From contig NZ_CP017641.1 of NCBI RefSeq assembly GCF_001983935.1, positions 4,030,001 through 4,094,000 of the forward strand: a stretch of DNA of 64,000 bases, given 5' to 3'. The translations under genes were made by a program, and so were the position numbers. Under the pieces are notes generated by a model, which did not search any database, had not been told where the DNA came from, and saw only the letters and a program-made list of their open reading frames with translations. Shown in pieces: positions 35,000 to 48,900 of the stretch. This stretch comes from Fuerstiella marisgermanici. GTDB taxonomy: Bacteria; Planctomycetota; Planctomycetia; Planctomycetales; Planctomycetaceae. Within the stretch, counting starts at the first letter, position 1. Each line of letters opens with the position of its first letter.

Positions 35000-35099
35000 T
35001 GTCAGATCCTTAGGTCGGAGGCAACGACGAATCTGGTTGACAGGCCGTCAATTCTGTGTCACTTGTTGAGTGAGATGCATTTTAACCACGGAGGAGTCA

Positions 35100-35384
35100 A
35101 TGCATGAACAAGAAGACGAAACATCATTAGTCTGGCATCAGGCACTCGACGGGAGTGGCCGCATTCTAATTCCCGTCGAACTGAGACGCGAACTGGAAAT
35201 TGAACCGGGTTCACAACTAATCTGGACACGGGGTGAAAACGGTTTGGAGCTACGGACCTATCATCAAAGCATTGCAGAGATTCAGGACTATTTCACCAGC
35301 CTCTCCCCACCTGACAAAGTCTGGAGCGACGAACTGATTGCCGAACGTCGTCGGGAGGCTGCTCGTGAGCATGGTGATGGATAG
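35100..35384 (+). CDS. AbrB/VapB-type antitoxin
   Basis: 94 residues from ATG 35100 with GGAGGA upstream. The AbrB swapped-hairpin domain reads DGSGRILIPVELRRELEIEP then GSQLIWTRGENGLELR. The C-terminal helix (WSDELIAERRREAAREHGDG) should bind the toxin. It overlaps the PIN-domain gene by 20 bases. It should repress its own promoter together with the toxin, as in other VapBC pairs. Confidence 0.88.
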   Translation: MHEQEDETSLVWHQALDGSGRILIPVELRRELEIEPGSQLIWTRGENGLELRTYHQSIAEIQDYFTSLSPPDKVWSDELIAERRREAAREHGDG

Positions 35385-35760
35385 TTCTGCGGTCATCGCC
35401 GTTTTGCGGCGAGAAGCTGGTGCCGAAAATGTGATACCGCATTTGCGGACGGCACTCATTTCCTCTGTCAACGTGGCAGAGGTGTTCTACATCGCTGAGG
35501 CCGAGGGAGCAGGACGTTCAGAAATTTCGAGTGCACTGGCACGCATGGAACTGACCGAAGTCGGCTTTGACCGAGAACAGGCCGAACGACTCGCGAGTCT
35601 CTATTCAATCACTCGCGGCGGCAGCGTTGGCTTTGCCGACAGAGCGTGTTTGGCTCTGGCCGACCGTTACCAACTTCCCGTGCTCACCGGGGACCGTGAG
35701 TGGATCAAGTATGATATCGACCTTGACATTCGGCTGTTCCGCCATGCGGAGGCCGCGTGA
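35365..35760 (+). CDS. VapC-type PIN-domain toxin
   Basis: 131 residues from GTG 35365, six bases after GGGAGG; ATG at 35371 or 35377 is also possible. The PIN active-site acidic residues are present: Asp in MDSSAVIAVLR, Glu in SSVNVAEVF, Asp in VGFADRACLALA and Asp in LTGDREW. PIN toxins cleave RNA, often tRNA or rRNA. Its stop overlaps the start of the recombinase gene (GTGA), which is unusual and couples toxin and recombinase translation. Confidence 0.9.
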   Translation: MSMVMDSSAVIAVLRREAGAENVIPHLRTALISSVNVAEVFYIAEAEGAGRSEISSALARMELTEVGFDREQAERLASLYSITRGGSVGFADRACLALADRYQLPVLTGDREWIKYDIDLDIRLFRHAEAA

Positions 35761-36716
35761 CTCTGCCCGTCCACTACAAATCGCTTCCGGCGACATGTTC
35801 CGTTCCCCAGATTATTCAGTCCAGCGGGGAACACGCCAGCCGACGCTTTATCGAGTTCTTTGCTGCATCAATCCGAAATCGCGGGACGCGGGAAGTCTAC
35901 CTGCATGCAGCCACAGACTTTCTCAACTGGTGTGATCAACACCAATTGACGCTCACCGACATTGCTCCGCTCGTCGTGGCGACCTACATCGAACAAATCG
36001 GGCAACGCCTGAGTCCACCAACCGTAAAACTCAGACTGGCCGCCATTCGATCCTTGATGGACTTTCTCGTCATTGGTCAAGTTCTGCCATTTAATCCGGC
36101 AGCGTCAGTGCGTGGACCAAAGCACGTTGTGAAAAAGGGAAAGACGCCAGTGCTGAGCGGCGCGGAGGCGAAGCAACTCATCGAGTCCATCAACGTGCAG
36201 ACGATCACGGGACTCCGAGATCGCGCCATCATTGGTGTCATGGTCTACAGCTTTGCCCGTGTCAGTGCGACACTGGGAATGAATTGCGAGGACTACTTTC
36301 AACAAGGTCGGCGGATGTGGTTTAGGCTGCATGAGAAAGGTGGCAAGTACCACGAAGTCCCGGTTCATCATACTGCTGAAGAATACGTTGATGCGTATCT
36401 GACCGCCGCCTGTCCACTGGATAAATCTACGCCCCTGTTCCGGACGATTGGGCCGAACAAGACGCTCACGGAAAGGAGGCTGCACCGGACTGATGTTTTA
36501 CGAATGATCAAAAAGCGAGCGAAGTTTGCAGGACTGCCCGACAGTACATGTTGTCACAGTTGGCGAGCCACTGGAATCACCAACTACCTGCAAAATGGAG
36601 GCACGCTGGAGCATGCGATGCAGATCGCCTGCCACGAAAGTGCACGCACGACAAAACTCTACGACCGAACGAATGACGCGGTCAGTCTTGATGAGATTGA
36701 GCGCATTCGCCTCTAG
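35757..36716 (+). CDS. Tyrosine recombinase/integrase
   Basis: 319 residues, GTG start overlapping the toxin stop. SAM-like N-terminal domain (TREVYLHAATDFLNWC to FLVIGQVLPFNPA), catalytic domain with FARVSATLGM (first Arg), HEKGGKYHEVP (Lys hairpin), CCHSWRATGITNYL (HXXR), IACHESARTT and the tyrosine in KLYDRTND. All catalytic positions are present. It resembles the free-standing recombinases of mobile elements that use HSWRAT-type boxes. It may serve to resolve dimers or integrate the mobilisable element. Confidence 0.9.
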   Translation: MTLPVHYKSLPATCSVPQIIQSSGEHASRRFIEFFAASIRNRGTREVYLHAATDFLNWCDQHQLTLTDIAPLVVATYIEQIGQRLSPPTVKLRLAAIRSLMDFLVIGQVLPFNPAASVRGPKHVVKKGKTPVLSGAEAKQLIESINVQTITGLRDRAIIGVMVYSFARVSATLGMNCEDYFQQGRRMWFRLHEKGGKYHEVPVHHTAEEYVDAYLTAACPLDKSTPLFRTIGPNKTLTERRLHRTDVLRMIKKRAKFAGLPDSTCCHSWRATGITNYLQNGGTLEHAMQIACHESARTTKLYDRTNDAVSLDEIERIRL

Positions 36717-36764
36717 ATCACCAACCGTACTTCCTGAATAGACAATTTCGATGCAATCGATTGT

Positions 36765-36781
36765 CGGCAGCAAAGCTGCCG
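36765..36781. terminator. Short hairpin after the recombinase gene
   Basis: Perfect 7-bp stem CGGCAGC/GCTGCCG with an AAA loop, 49 bases after the recombinase stop and between convergent genes. No T run follows, so it may be a Rho-dependent stop aid or a recombination site element. Confidence 0.35.
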
Positions 36782-36975
36782 CGTGATCTGTTATGGAAGT
36801 CAGCTTCAGTGTCGATCGCCAAAAACAAGCGGCTAACGCTTCTCGATTAGCGCCAAGACGAACAGGACTAACACGATCACAACCAGTACGGCAACCTTGC
36901 CGGGGATCAACATCGTGGAGTCAAGGGCTAGCGACATACCCTGGTGATATCATACTATTGTCTGGACGTCACGCT

Positions 36976-39900
36976 TTATCGCCCGAAGAAAATCTTGAGC
37001 GCGAATCGCACACCAACTCGAATGGCGATCGAACCAATCGCTGACGGAACCTGATTACTGATGGCACCAATTTTTTCCAGCGTGGCCTTGGCACCGTAGA
37101 GTATCGCCCTTTGCGCAAAATTCGGCCCAATGCTGGCGGGATCGTTGGCGGCACGTTCGAGTGCAAAATCGAGCGAGAATAGAAGTGTTCCTCCAAAACC
37201 TGCGGCGATCCCTCCAACGATGTTACCCGACGGACCATCAAACGCCGCACTCGTACCTACGCCGAACGCTAGCGACGCGTACTGAGCGGCGGCGACTGTA
37301 CCGAACGGATCTCGAAACTGATTCGGATTGTTCAACGCATACATGAACAAGTTCGCGCCGTCCACGAATCTGCGGCTATCTTCACTAATGAATGTGCCCG
37401 TGGATCGATCGAGAAATCGACTCCGGTAGTGAATTAGATTGGCAAACGAGTCAGTCGGTTGTCCTGTGAAGCCAATTCTACCGTACAAGTTGCCAGTAGT
37501 TATTCCACCGAACGATTGATACGAAACGGAACTCTGCAATTCACCATTTAGGTCCACGTAGCCAACAACGCTGCCGAGGTGGTCCCCGTTGGCAAAAAAT
37601 GTCACGTCACCGCCCGTCGACAGAGCTAGTAGCGAATCCACTTGATCGCCGTGAACGAAACGGGTGGGCGCTGCGATCTGGCTATCGAAGTCGACCCAAA
37701 CGTGCGTTCGCTCATATACGCTCACCGTGGCGCCTTCGACTGTCGTTACAACGATCCGCCGACCAAGGGTATCGTAGATGTATTCTCCGACCTCAACTTC
37801 ATCGTCTCCGATCTCGTGTCCGGTAATTCGGACTAGACGCTTGCGATGGTCATATTCGTACCGAGTGACATGGTTCGTATCAATTACGGTGCGAGTAATT
37901 CGATTTCCTTCACCGTCATACTCGAAGACAGAGTTGCCGTCGGTCACGAGCCTGTTCCCAACTCCCGTTTCGTAACCGTCAAGAGTTCGGTTCCCGTTGG
38001 CGTCGTACGTGAAGAATTCATCATTGTCGTCTGAGCGAGTGGCCGACGTGAGTTGTCCAGTTAGATCGAAGGTGTACGTAGATGAAACTCCCGCACGCGA
38101 ATCAAATCCCATTCGTCCAAGTTCGTCGTAGCCAAATTCGTATTCGGACAGTACGCTACCACTTGTCCTGTTAAAGCGAATGAGCTCCGACCTGCCGACC
38201 AAGTCGTATTCTCTTGTGACTGTTCCGACGATTGCGGTCGCGGCGTAGCGAAGAGTTCGCGTGACTCTTTCGGCAGCGTCGTGGCTAAATTCAAACGAAA
38301 GCGATTCGACGTCCGCCTCTAAGTCGGCCGTCGAATCAAACCAAGCCCTGTGCTCAAGCAGGTTTCGTGAGTTGTACCGCGACACAACGCTCACTCCATC
38401 ACTATCAACGACCGAAGTTACATTACCGTTCTCATCGTACCCGTAAGTCAGCAGTACTCGCGGGACGCTTGGCGTGCCAGCATTATCGGCGGTTCGCTGA
38501 CGATTGAGTTCATCGTAGGTGAAAGTCAGTGAGCTGTCTGGATCGTTCGCTGTCAGCATGTTGCCAACCGGATCGAATGTGAAGGCCAACGTGCGGACCA
38601 AGTCGCCTTCTTTGCTGTACCAACGCTCTTCCGTCAGGTTCTGCATGAAGTCGTAGACGTATTCGATCACGCGACCATTGCGGTCGATCTTCTTGTCGAG
38701 GTTTCCGACAGTATCGAAGACTGAGACGATGACGTGTTCGGCGCCCCGGTTTTCCTCGGCGTTCGCTCCACTTGGTTCGTCGTAGAGCGGGTCTGTGACT
38801 TCTGACGGATCAAGCGGAGCAACAAGGTTCAGGAAATCATCATCCGTCATGTTGCTAAAGAACTCGTCGCTTTGGCGGACATCGTCCCAATACAGCGGAT
38901 CACGCTCTTCGACTGGTTGATGAAGCCCATCGTAAAGCCAGGTGGTGAGGTTGCCGACCGGGTCCCGCAGGGCGATGCGGTTTCCGTGGGCATCGTATCT
39001 GAAGTCGATAACTCCGCCTTCTGCGTCAATCTGCTGAATGAGTTGCTGTTTTGCATCGTAGACGTAGTCGGTGATGCTGCTTTGTCGCTCACCGATTGGC
39101 GTTTCAGGACTCTCAATCAGTGTTCCGTCATTCGCAATGGAGCTGGGATGTACGACGATTTCCCAGTCGAGCACATCACCGTCGTAGAATAGTCTGCGAG
39201 TCGTTGATTCGACAGCATTGCCTTCTTCGCCGAGAACCTCTTCGACCAGTCGGCCGAGCTCGTCATAGCGGAGTTTTCGCTGTTGAGAGACTCGCCCGTC
39301 AGGTTCAATGAACTGTTCTAAGGTCACCTGACCGTACTGATTGTACTCTCGTCGTTCTGTCACTCCGTCTTCGTAGGTGACCAAGCCTGGCTGCCCTGAC
39401 AGATACTCGTCAAATCGCGTTACGTGACCTTTGAAATCTGTGAAGGTCGCGACGTTGCCGTCGTCGTGGTACGTGAAAAACGCAGAGTCATCAGCGGCGT
39501 TGACGATTTCTCTGAGGTTGCCGTTTGCGAAGTAGCGGAAGGTTGTCGTGTGGTTTCTCGCGTCGGTAATGGTTCGAACGCGATTGCCTTCGTCGTACGT
39601 GTAGATGGTTACGATGGGCTGATCAAATGGATCATCCAGTGGCCCAAGTTCGATGTTTCTTAGCAGGTTGCCGCGACCGTCGTACACGAGATCTGTGACG
39701 TGGCCGTCTTTGTCAATGATCTTCGTTTCCAGATCCGGGTTGCGTGAGTCTTCGTAACGATATTCACGAACAGAGCCCAGCGGGTCCGTTTCCGTCAGTA
39801 CGTTCCCGCGATCATTGAACGTCAGGTTGGTTTCGTTGCCGTTGCCGTCACGAATAACCCCGGTTCGTCGTTCGAGGTCAAAATCGCGGTTATCCACTCG

Positions 39901-42900
39901 ATTTCCGAACGCGTCGAGAACCCCCTTGAAGACGAGAATGCCTGTTTTCGGATCGGGTTCGTATTGTGCCTTGAGCGTTCGTACATCAAGCGAATCGAAT
40001 GCTTCATCCAGAAAGTGCGGCGTATCGCTACGGTAGGTGTATCTGGTGGTTAAGTCGGCCTGGTTGGTGACGGAGACAAGGTCGCCGGCAAGATCAAAAC
40101 CGTACTCGATCGTCTGACCTGCCGGATCGATGACTTGTTCGATGCGTCCTCTATTATCACGAATGAACTGGATCGACTCGCCGGACGAATGTGCAATACC
40201 ATCTTCCGAAAACGTGACCACGTTGCCGTTCAGGTCGGTGATCGTCTGCAATCCTTCCGTGTCGCTATAGCGATACTCCAACCCCTCCTTGGTCGTCAGC
40301 GTGTAAAATTCGGGGTTGATTCCCTGTGACAATGCACCAACGAGTCCGCCACGTGCCACTTGAGTCTCGTCAATCGCCAGTGTGTCGTACACACCGGGGT
40401 CGGGATCGAAGTACGGCCGCCATATGGCCCCGAAGAAACTCGCCGAGATTAATTCTTCTCTGTAAGTGAAGCCGACCCGGTTTCCATCGGGATTCGTCAG
40501 GTAGACCTTCGTCACATCGGGATGGAACTTATCCTGGCCATAATTCAGGGCACCGCCTTCACCAATGGCTGTGGCTTCAAGAATCCGGGCATCCTGTACG
40601 CCCAGTTGCCAGCCAAACCCAAAGTCACCTTCGAAATCTGCATTCGCGGTGTCGTAGACCCGCGTCACCTCAATCGGAATCCCCGCCAGCGGAATACTCA
40701 GGTCGGTGAAATCCAGGCGGAAGTTTCCGAGCTGGACGTTGCCTTCCACGTAGACCTGCGTCGTGTGCACATAGCCGAGCCCGTTGACGTCAAATCCAGC
40801 AACTGCGATTGTGTAAGCGTCGTTCGGGACAACTGAAGGATCGAAGACGGCAAGCTCGCCATCGATGACTTCAGTTGTTCGCTCTTCGAATATCGTCCAG
40901 TCAGGATCGCTGAGATCGATATCTGTTAGAGAGACGAGATCTTCTTGACCATAGTAGGCTCGGTAGTACCAGAGATTATCCTCTGGGTCGTCCACGGTGC
41001 CGATGATCGGGACCAAGCCCGAGACGGGCGTGCCCGGTGTTGGGCTGGAGATATTGACGATTGGCTCCCCGTTATCATCCGGGGCAAACCCCGGATTCGG
41101 AGGGAGCGTTGGATCCGTTGGAATTGGTTGGTTGGGAACGGCAGGATCGACGATGAAGACAGTGCCGGTCGATTGGCTTCGTAGACCGGCTGAATCCACA
41201 GCTTCAGCCGTCAATTCCGCACGACCCAGATTTTCGGCCATGAACGACGCTCTGCCCGTTGCGTCCAAAGCCACTGGTTCGTCGTCAACGAATAGCGTCA
41301 TGCTTGCAATTGCGACATTGTCCGACGCTGCGACCCGAATATGGTAGATCGCCCCCTGGTTAACTCGGGCTTCCCCAAGGTACGTGCCATTATCGGTGAT
41401 AATTTCGATCGCCACAGATGGTGCGATGTCGTCTGCCAGTAACTGGATTTCCCATGCCTGGGTTGCAGTTTGGCCGTGATCATCCGATACGCTTACGAAG
41501 ACGCTTTCGGTTACTGCGTCGGACGTAGTTGATTGCCAGATGATACGACCGTACTGATCGATGGTCATGCCCTCTGGAGCATCATCCAGGCTGTATGTCA
41601 GCGGGTCACCATCCGGGTCTGTTGCTCGTACTGAATATCGATAGAAACCGCCACGGGTGAGCTGGAGCTTTGGTTCAGATGTAATCGTGGGTGACTCGTT
41701 GATCGCAACATCCAACGTGAAGGCTTGCGTCGCGGTCGCTCCTTCATCGTCCGTCGCAATGACGGCAATAGTTGGCTGGCCAAGGTCCGGAGCGGCAGGC
41801 GTCCACGTGACCACGCCGGTTGGGCTGATCTGCATTCCGGCAGGTGCATTTTCGCCCAGAGAATACGTGAGGGCATTGCCTTCAGGGTCGATCGCGATAA
41901 CTTGATACTGGTAGAGCGTACCTACATCCGCTCCGAAACCGGGCGTCGAGGTGATAACCGGTGCCCGGTTCGACTTCGTTCCTCTTGTCGGGTCGTTCGG
42001 ATCGACAAAGTCGTCGCCATCCGCTACCACGACAGAGTACGCTTGTGTCGCTGTATTCCTGCCATCAGAAACTTCGATAAGAATGTCATGGGTGCCAACG
42101 GTATCCGGACTCCACTGAATCACTCCAGTCGATTCATCAATCAACATCCCATTTGGAAACTCTGTCAGCTGCCAAGCGAGGTCGTCGCCCTCCAAATCGA
42201 TGGCACGTATTGGATACACATACTGCAATCCAGTCGTCGCTGCCGTTGGTGGTATGGAAATAATGGCCGGAGCAAGATTGTGGCAGCCAACTTCAACTTC
42301 AAATCGCTGTACAGCTCGTGCCTGAAACGCATCGATCACGCTAACCGTGACGAAGTGAGTCCCGAATTGTTGACCGTCGGGCTGCCAGCGAATCATGCCG
42401 GATACTGCATCTATCGCCATTCCTCTTGGGGCAGCCTCCAGCCTCCAAAGCAGCGGGTCGAACTGGGCATCGAATGCACTTGCATCATAAGCGTAGATCT
42501 CGCCCTCAACCGTACTCAGTCGAGGATTCGATGTAATTGCCGGTGCTGAATTGAAGGTTGAGGAAACTACTTCAACCGAGAATTCCTGTGACCGTTGTAA
42601 GCCGGGGCCGTCGATTACACTCACGCTGACTGGATAAGGACCCGGGTCGTCGTCAATCGGGACCCAGCTGATTAGCCCGTGGTCATCGATCAACATGCCT
42701 TGGGGGGATTCTGTCAGCTCGTAGCTCAGTTCATCTCCGTTACTATCAATTGCCGCCACCTGATACCGCCACTCGAGGCCAAATCTCGCGATTTCACCTG
42801 GGTTGGATACGATTTCGGGGTGAATGTTCGGCCGCGATTCCGCGACGGATAGGTGGAAGGTTTGCTGGGACTCGCCACCTTCGGCATCGAAAGCCATAAG

Positions 42901-45900
42901 CTCGATTGTCGGGTCCGTGCCAGATGCTGATTGAGGTATCGTCCATTCAAGTGAATATTGCGTGCTGATAAATTCTCCACCTAATCCGAGAACGTTCGTC
43001 GATGAGATCGACATTCCATCGGGGCCGCTTAGCAGCTGAAACTCAACCGGCTGATTTTCCGGGTCGAGGGCCGCGAGTGGGTAGACGTACTGTTGCCCCG
43101 CGAAGACATCGGTAACGGGTTCCGACGTGATAAGGGGTGCCCCGTTCGGTAGCGAAACTGTGACATTGAAAGCCTGAGTATCTCGGCCACCAGTCTCGTC
43201 AGACACTGAAAGAACAAAGCTGGTCGTGCCAACCTGATCTATTGACGGCAGCCACACGACAGTCCCTAACTCTGGGTGTACTGTCATTCCTTCCGGTGCG
43301 GACTCCAGGGAGAAAGTGAGACTGACACTGTCTGCATCGGACGCAGTCGCCTCGTAACGATATAAGTGACCAGTGGTTGCTATAACCGGCGCTGTTGAAG
43401 TGAATTGCGGACTATTCCCAATGGATGCCACTGTCAGCAGGCCAAAGTTCACGCTGGATAATCGGTTTCCTCCATCGATGGTAACCGTATGAGATGAGAC
43501 TGAGTTTGGCGAAACCTGCCAGCCAGTCATTCGCTGAGCACGGACGTCGAATTCACCGTTGCTAAGCTCATCGAATGAGTAATTTCCATCGACGTCCGTA
43601 GTTGTGAATCGTTCCCCGCGATCGAAGAAACCGTTCCTGTTCTCATCGAGATACACGATTGCGTCCGCCAAACGAGGCTCCTGATCAAGTTGGCCGTTGC
43701 CATTTGTGTCGTTGAATACCGTCCCCTGAATTTCTCCATTACCAACGGCGTCTTCTTCAACCCAAAAAGTCTGCTGGTCAACTCCGCCTCGTCCATCGGA
43801 GACTTGAACGACCACTTGCTCCCGCACTGTCCCAGCGGGGGCAATCCAACCCAGGAGTCCTGTCGAAGAATCTACCGACATCCCGGCTGGCCCGGAAATC
43901 AACTCAAATGTCAGTGGGTCGTTGTCTGGATCAACAGCTTGCAGCTGATATTGATTTTTTCGGCCCACGACGACAGGAATAGAGCCAAGCAGTTGGTTCG
44001 AGTTTGCGTTCACGAATGCCAGGTCAAAATGCCCTGTAAACTCTTTGTCAAACTCGACATCGAAAGATGCTGTTTCGCCAGGGCCAATATCCGCGATGAT
44101 GCCACTTCTATTTACGAAATTTATCCCGTCCAGACTGGCGACCAAATCGATCGCCAATTTGCGTACAAGCTGATCAGGAACTAAGTCTACGAAAACGTCA
44201 GTAAAGACCTGTTCCGAAGTCCCCCCGATTAGATTCAAGTCCCATACGACACCACCAACTCCCCAAGCCAATTCAACATAGTCTTCAAAGATGTCCGAGG
44301 TGCTGGCACCGAACGTAAAAGCGGACCCTGTGTAGGTGCCTCCTGTCGAAACGCGGGCAGTCACCTGATTATCAGAAACATGAGCTGTCCCGTCGTCTTC
44401 GACGGCAGCAGCGCGAATACCATCTGCGTCCTCAAATGCAGCATTGGCAAGAAGTCCTAGGAACACGTCTTCATCATCAAGGCGGTTGCTAATGCTTGCA
44501 AAGGAAATGCTCTCGTCGACCGTCGCTCGATCTTCGTCAGTCACGAGTATGATGGCGCGAGTGGCGCTAGGTCGAAACGCGAATGTGTCTAACGTATGAT
44601 TTATCGCCAGATATCCGTCTTCGCTCCCCCCGAGGTCGGTGCGCAGGAAACCTATCGCTTGGGAAAGCTCGGTAGCAGACATCCATTCATCGTCCCCAAC
44701 CTGATAAGTTCTCGCAGCACCCGTAAATCCAACCAGACCATAGCGATTATTTCGCAGGCCCGTTTTCTCCAATGATTCGGCGAGTTCTGTTATCGTTTCA
44801 CCCAACCATTGCTGTTCCGGGGCCATTGACCCCGATTCATCAACAACGAAAACGATGTCAAGAGGTCCGAACCCATCGCCTGCTCCGTTTTCGGGCAAAG
44901 TAAGTGATACATTTCCAGCGAAGTCGCTTGTTCCTTCGACGAGTGTGATTCTCTCAGGCGACGTATCCCCCAAAGACGGGTTACTACTACCGACCCCCGC
45001 AGCAAATCGAGTAATCGGAGTCGAAACAATCCTTGGAGCGTGATTCGATTGGATCGGATGCACGCACAAGACAAACGTCTGCACAGCGACTCCCCCATTA
45101 CCGTCGCTGACACTGACAGTAATCTGGTGGTTGCCAATATCTTCGCTAGTTGGTCGCCACCTGATTCGTCCGGTTATTGGATCAATCGTCGTGCTTGGTG
45201 GTGAATCCGACAGTGAAAACGTTAGCGCATCTCCATCGGCATCAACCGCCTTCACATCATACAGGTATCCGTTGGCTACCGAGGACTGCGAGAAGTCCGA
45301 AAACACAGTGTTTCCTTGGCGGTAATTGTAGAAGCCGAACCTACCCTCGGCGTACCCATTGGTGTCCTCGAATTCAATGGTCTCAAGCACGGACTCGCCT
45401 TCCGTGATGACGATCGAGTACTTCCCAGAGTCAATCGTTATCGAGAACCCATAATCGGTTTCCACTCTCCATGGAATCGAGTTGTGGAACAATGTATTGA
45501 CACGATCACCATTCCCCGCAGTGGGCCATAAATCTGCTTCATCAAGCGGTGAATCCGCATCAATCCGTTTGATACTCATCCCGGGTTCAGCGATTCCAAC
45601 GTCTGACGACGAATTACGTCGCTTCCAGTCAAAAAGGTAATAATGCTCAGGATCTTGATAACCGAACACGAAACCCTTGAAGTTGCCCACGTCACGGAAG
45701 CTATTGCCATTCGTTCGAAAACTGCCTTCAATTTTGTGACCATCAAATTGAGCATCGCTCAACAACATAGTTGGATCAGAATTCCTCAACTGACGAACAG
45801 TCGTCCCGTTGTCTTCAATTGACCAAACATCAACGCTGCCTCCGAAATCGTATTGGTATTCGTCCCAGAGATTGAGATCCAGAGGCTGAGATTGAGCGAC

Positions 45901-48900
45901 CTGCGGTTCAACGACATTCGTCCTTGTTAGTGGTGTGGTCTCGATCACCGGCGGCCGATTGGCAGGTGGCTCAGACACGGCCACGGTAAAAGTTTGGGTC
46001 GCGACTCCGCCCAGGCCATCGTCAACTTCGACCGACACGTCGTGGCGACCAAAGCTGGTGGGGGATGGTGTCCACGAGATTTCGCCGCTTGCTGGATCAA
46101 TAAGCATCCCAACCGGTGACGCTGTGAGCGAGTAATTTAGAAGGTCGCCATCGGTGTCGGTTGCGTCGACGTTGTAAAGGTATTCCCTGCCAGAGTGGGC
46201 TTCGATCTCAGGAACCGTTGAGATAAGCGGAGCTGCATTCAACTTGCCAAAGAACACCAAATCGTAGTCGAATTGAGTGCGTCGTGGGTTGTGAAATGAG
46301 ATCGTGGGCGACGTGCTCAACTCACCCGGACCAAGCCGTCCGTCGGTCACGTTGTCAGTAAAATCCCAATAAGGAGTTCCGTCTGGAAGAACGCCATCTG
46401 CATTCATGACCCCGACTGCGGGATCACTGAGACGCTGGACTCCGACAAGCAGCGGCACATTGGCCTCAAACGCTCCGTCGTTACGCGTCGCGAGTTCAAC
46501 ATGCAGAGTGTCAGAATCTTCACTGAATGAAGTCCGACCATAAAGGCCGGAAAAACTCCCCGTGATGTCGCTGAATCTACTAAAGTCAGGTTCACTGTCG
46601 ACGATAGTTCCCACCAGCATTAGGTCTACAGCCGCGATGCCTCCGGTCGAATCATGAGCTTCGACACGGATTCGGTTATCGCCGATTGAAATTGGGGCTC
46701 GACTGAAGAATCTACCGACTTCGTCTAGCACTTCGACAGGATTCCCATTTACAAACACCGTTTCAATTGTACCGAGGGTGTTTCCATCCGTGGATGACAA
46801 TACAGCTGAGCCCGTGATCAGAACTTCGTCTCCTGCGATGAACCGGCTACCGCCGACTGCTGCTGCCAGGACTACTTTCGAGCCTGTTGTTGAGCCACCT
46901 CCCGCGTTTACTGTAGTCTGAGCTGACAGGATTTGGCGATCACCCATGCCGGGCAACTCACCGCCTGCACTCTGGGCAGTAACTCTTGTCCGAGTTGCTG
47001 CTGTAAAAGTACCACCGGTTGAATTCTGTTCAGAATTCAACGGCTCTCCGATCCCCTCAACGTTAATAACTGTCACAGTGGTCAGGGCATCTGAATCATT
47101 GTTCGCCAACCGAAAAATGAGCGTTGCTATTTCGCCAGCAAGCACATCGGAAACATCGACGGTCACCGTTGTTCCGGTCACCGAAACATCGGCTCCAATG
47201 ACCACTCCTGCATCTTCAGTCACATTTAAAAATGCATCCCGCCCGCTGGTGAAGGGGCTCACTAAGGAGTTACCATCTGAATCAACCAACGCGACTTCGA
47301 ACGCATCGTTGACGAACGCGGTATCCGTCGTGTCGAAATTCAGATTCTCATAGGTAAAGCTAAGTGTGTTGAAGTCCGCAGGAACCACAAACTCGCGTTC
47401 CAGGGTGACGACGAACGAATCACCTTCTGTGATGACCGCTGCACAGTCTTCGTTGGACTCAACGCCGCCAGTCGTATCTGTTCCGCCTCCACTCTCCGTT
47501 ACTGTCCAGCCCGTTAACTCATCGTTGAATGAACAATCACCGGTCACAGTAATATTGAACGTTTCGAAGTCGTCATGGGTAGGCGATCCATTGTCGGTTA
47601 CTCGCACTGTGACGGGTTGAATCGTCCCTGCCAATCCCGAAGCAGGGACCCAAGAGAACTCGCCCGTCACTGCATCAATTTCGGCTCCATCCGGGGCACC
47701 GCTATCGAGACTGAATGTCAACGAATTGTCGGGGCTGTCGCCGTCCGTCGCGCTAGCTGTGAAAGCTAAACGTTGTGACACCTCAATCGACCTGTCGCCT
47801 ATGGATGCCAGCAACGGCGGGGAGTTTTCTTCGCCTACGTTCACGGAGATTGTTTCCGAATCGGCCCCGCCGATGCCGTCTTCAACGGCGATCGTGATCG
47901 AGTAGCTTCCTGGCCCCTGAGCTTCTGTGGGAGTCCACGAGAACACACCGGTTGTCGGATCAATCATCGCTCCAGCCGGGGTGTCAGTACCAAGGCTATA
48001 GACCAAAGTGTTTTCGGGGATATCACTTTCCATAGCTGAGACCGTAAAGGTTAGCTCCTCGTTTTCCAGAACAGCTTGATCACCGATCGACCCAAGAATC
48101 GGAGCACTGTTCACTTCTTCGACGGTGACTGACATGGTTTCCGAATCTGTCCCCCCGGCTCCGTCCTCGACGATAATCGTGATGACGTAATCCCCCGGTC
48201 CTTGCTCTTCCGTGGGAACCCATGAAAAGAGACCGCTCGCGGAGTCAATCGTCGCCCCGGCTGGAGAGTTGTCAGCCAGACGATAGCTCAGCGAATTGGC
48301 TGGAACATCAACGTCGGAGGCGATTGCGCGGAAGGATAGTTCTTCCCCCTCGATGACTGATTCGTCACTAATTCCCGCGAGGACCGGCGCCTCATTCGAC
48401 TCACCAACAATGACAGTGAAGGTTTCCGAATCGGAGTCTGCGGCTCCGTCGTTGGCAATAACCCCGATTTCGTAGTTGCCGGGCCCTTGACTCTCGCTTG
48501 GAGTCCACGAGAACTCCCCGCTCACAGGGTCGATCGACGCCCCGACTGGTGGGTTATTTGTCAGACGGTAGTTCAGCGTATTGGCTGGAATATCAATGTC
48601 GGAGGCAGTCGCCACGAAGGATAGTTCTTCTCCCTCGATGACTGATTTGTCACTAATCCCCGCGAGCACGGGTGCGACATTCGACTCGCCAACAATAACA
48701 GTGAAGGTTTCTGAATCGGAATCAATAGTTCCGTCGTTAGCAATAATCCCGACTTCGTAATTGCCGGAACCCTGAATCTCGCTTGGCGTCCACAGGAACT
48801 CCCCGGTCACAGGGTCAATCGATGCCCCGTCTGGAGCGTTGTCTGTTAGGCGGTAGTTCAGCGTGTTGGTCGGAACATCAATGTCGGAGGCAATTGCGAG

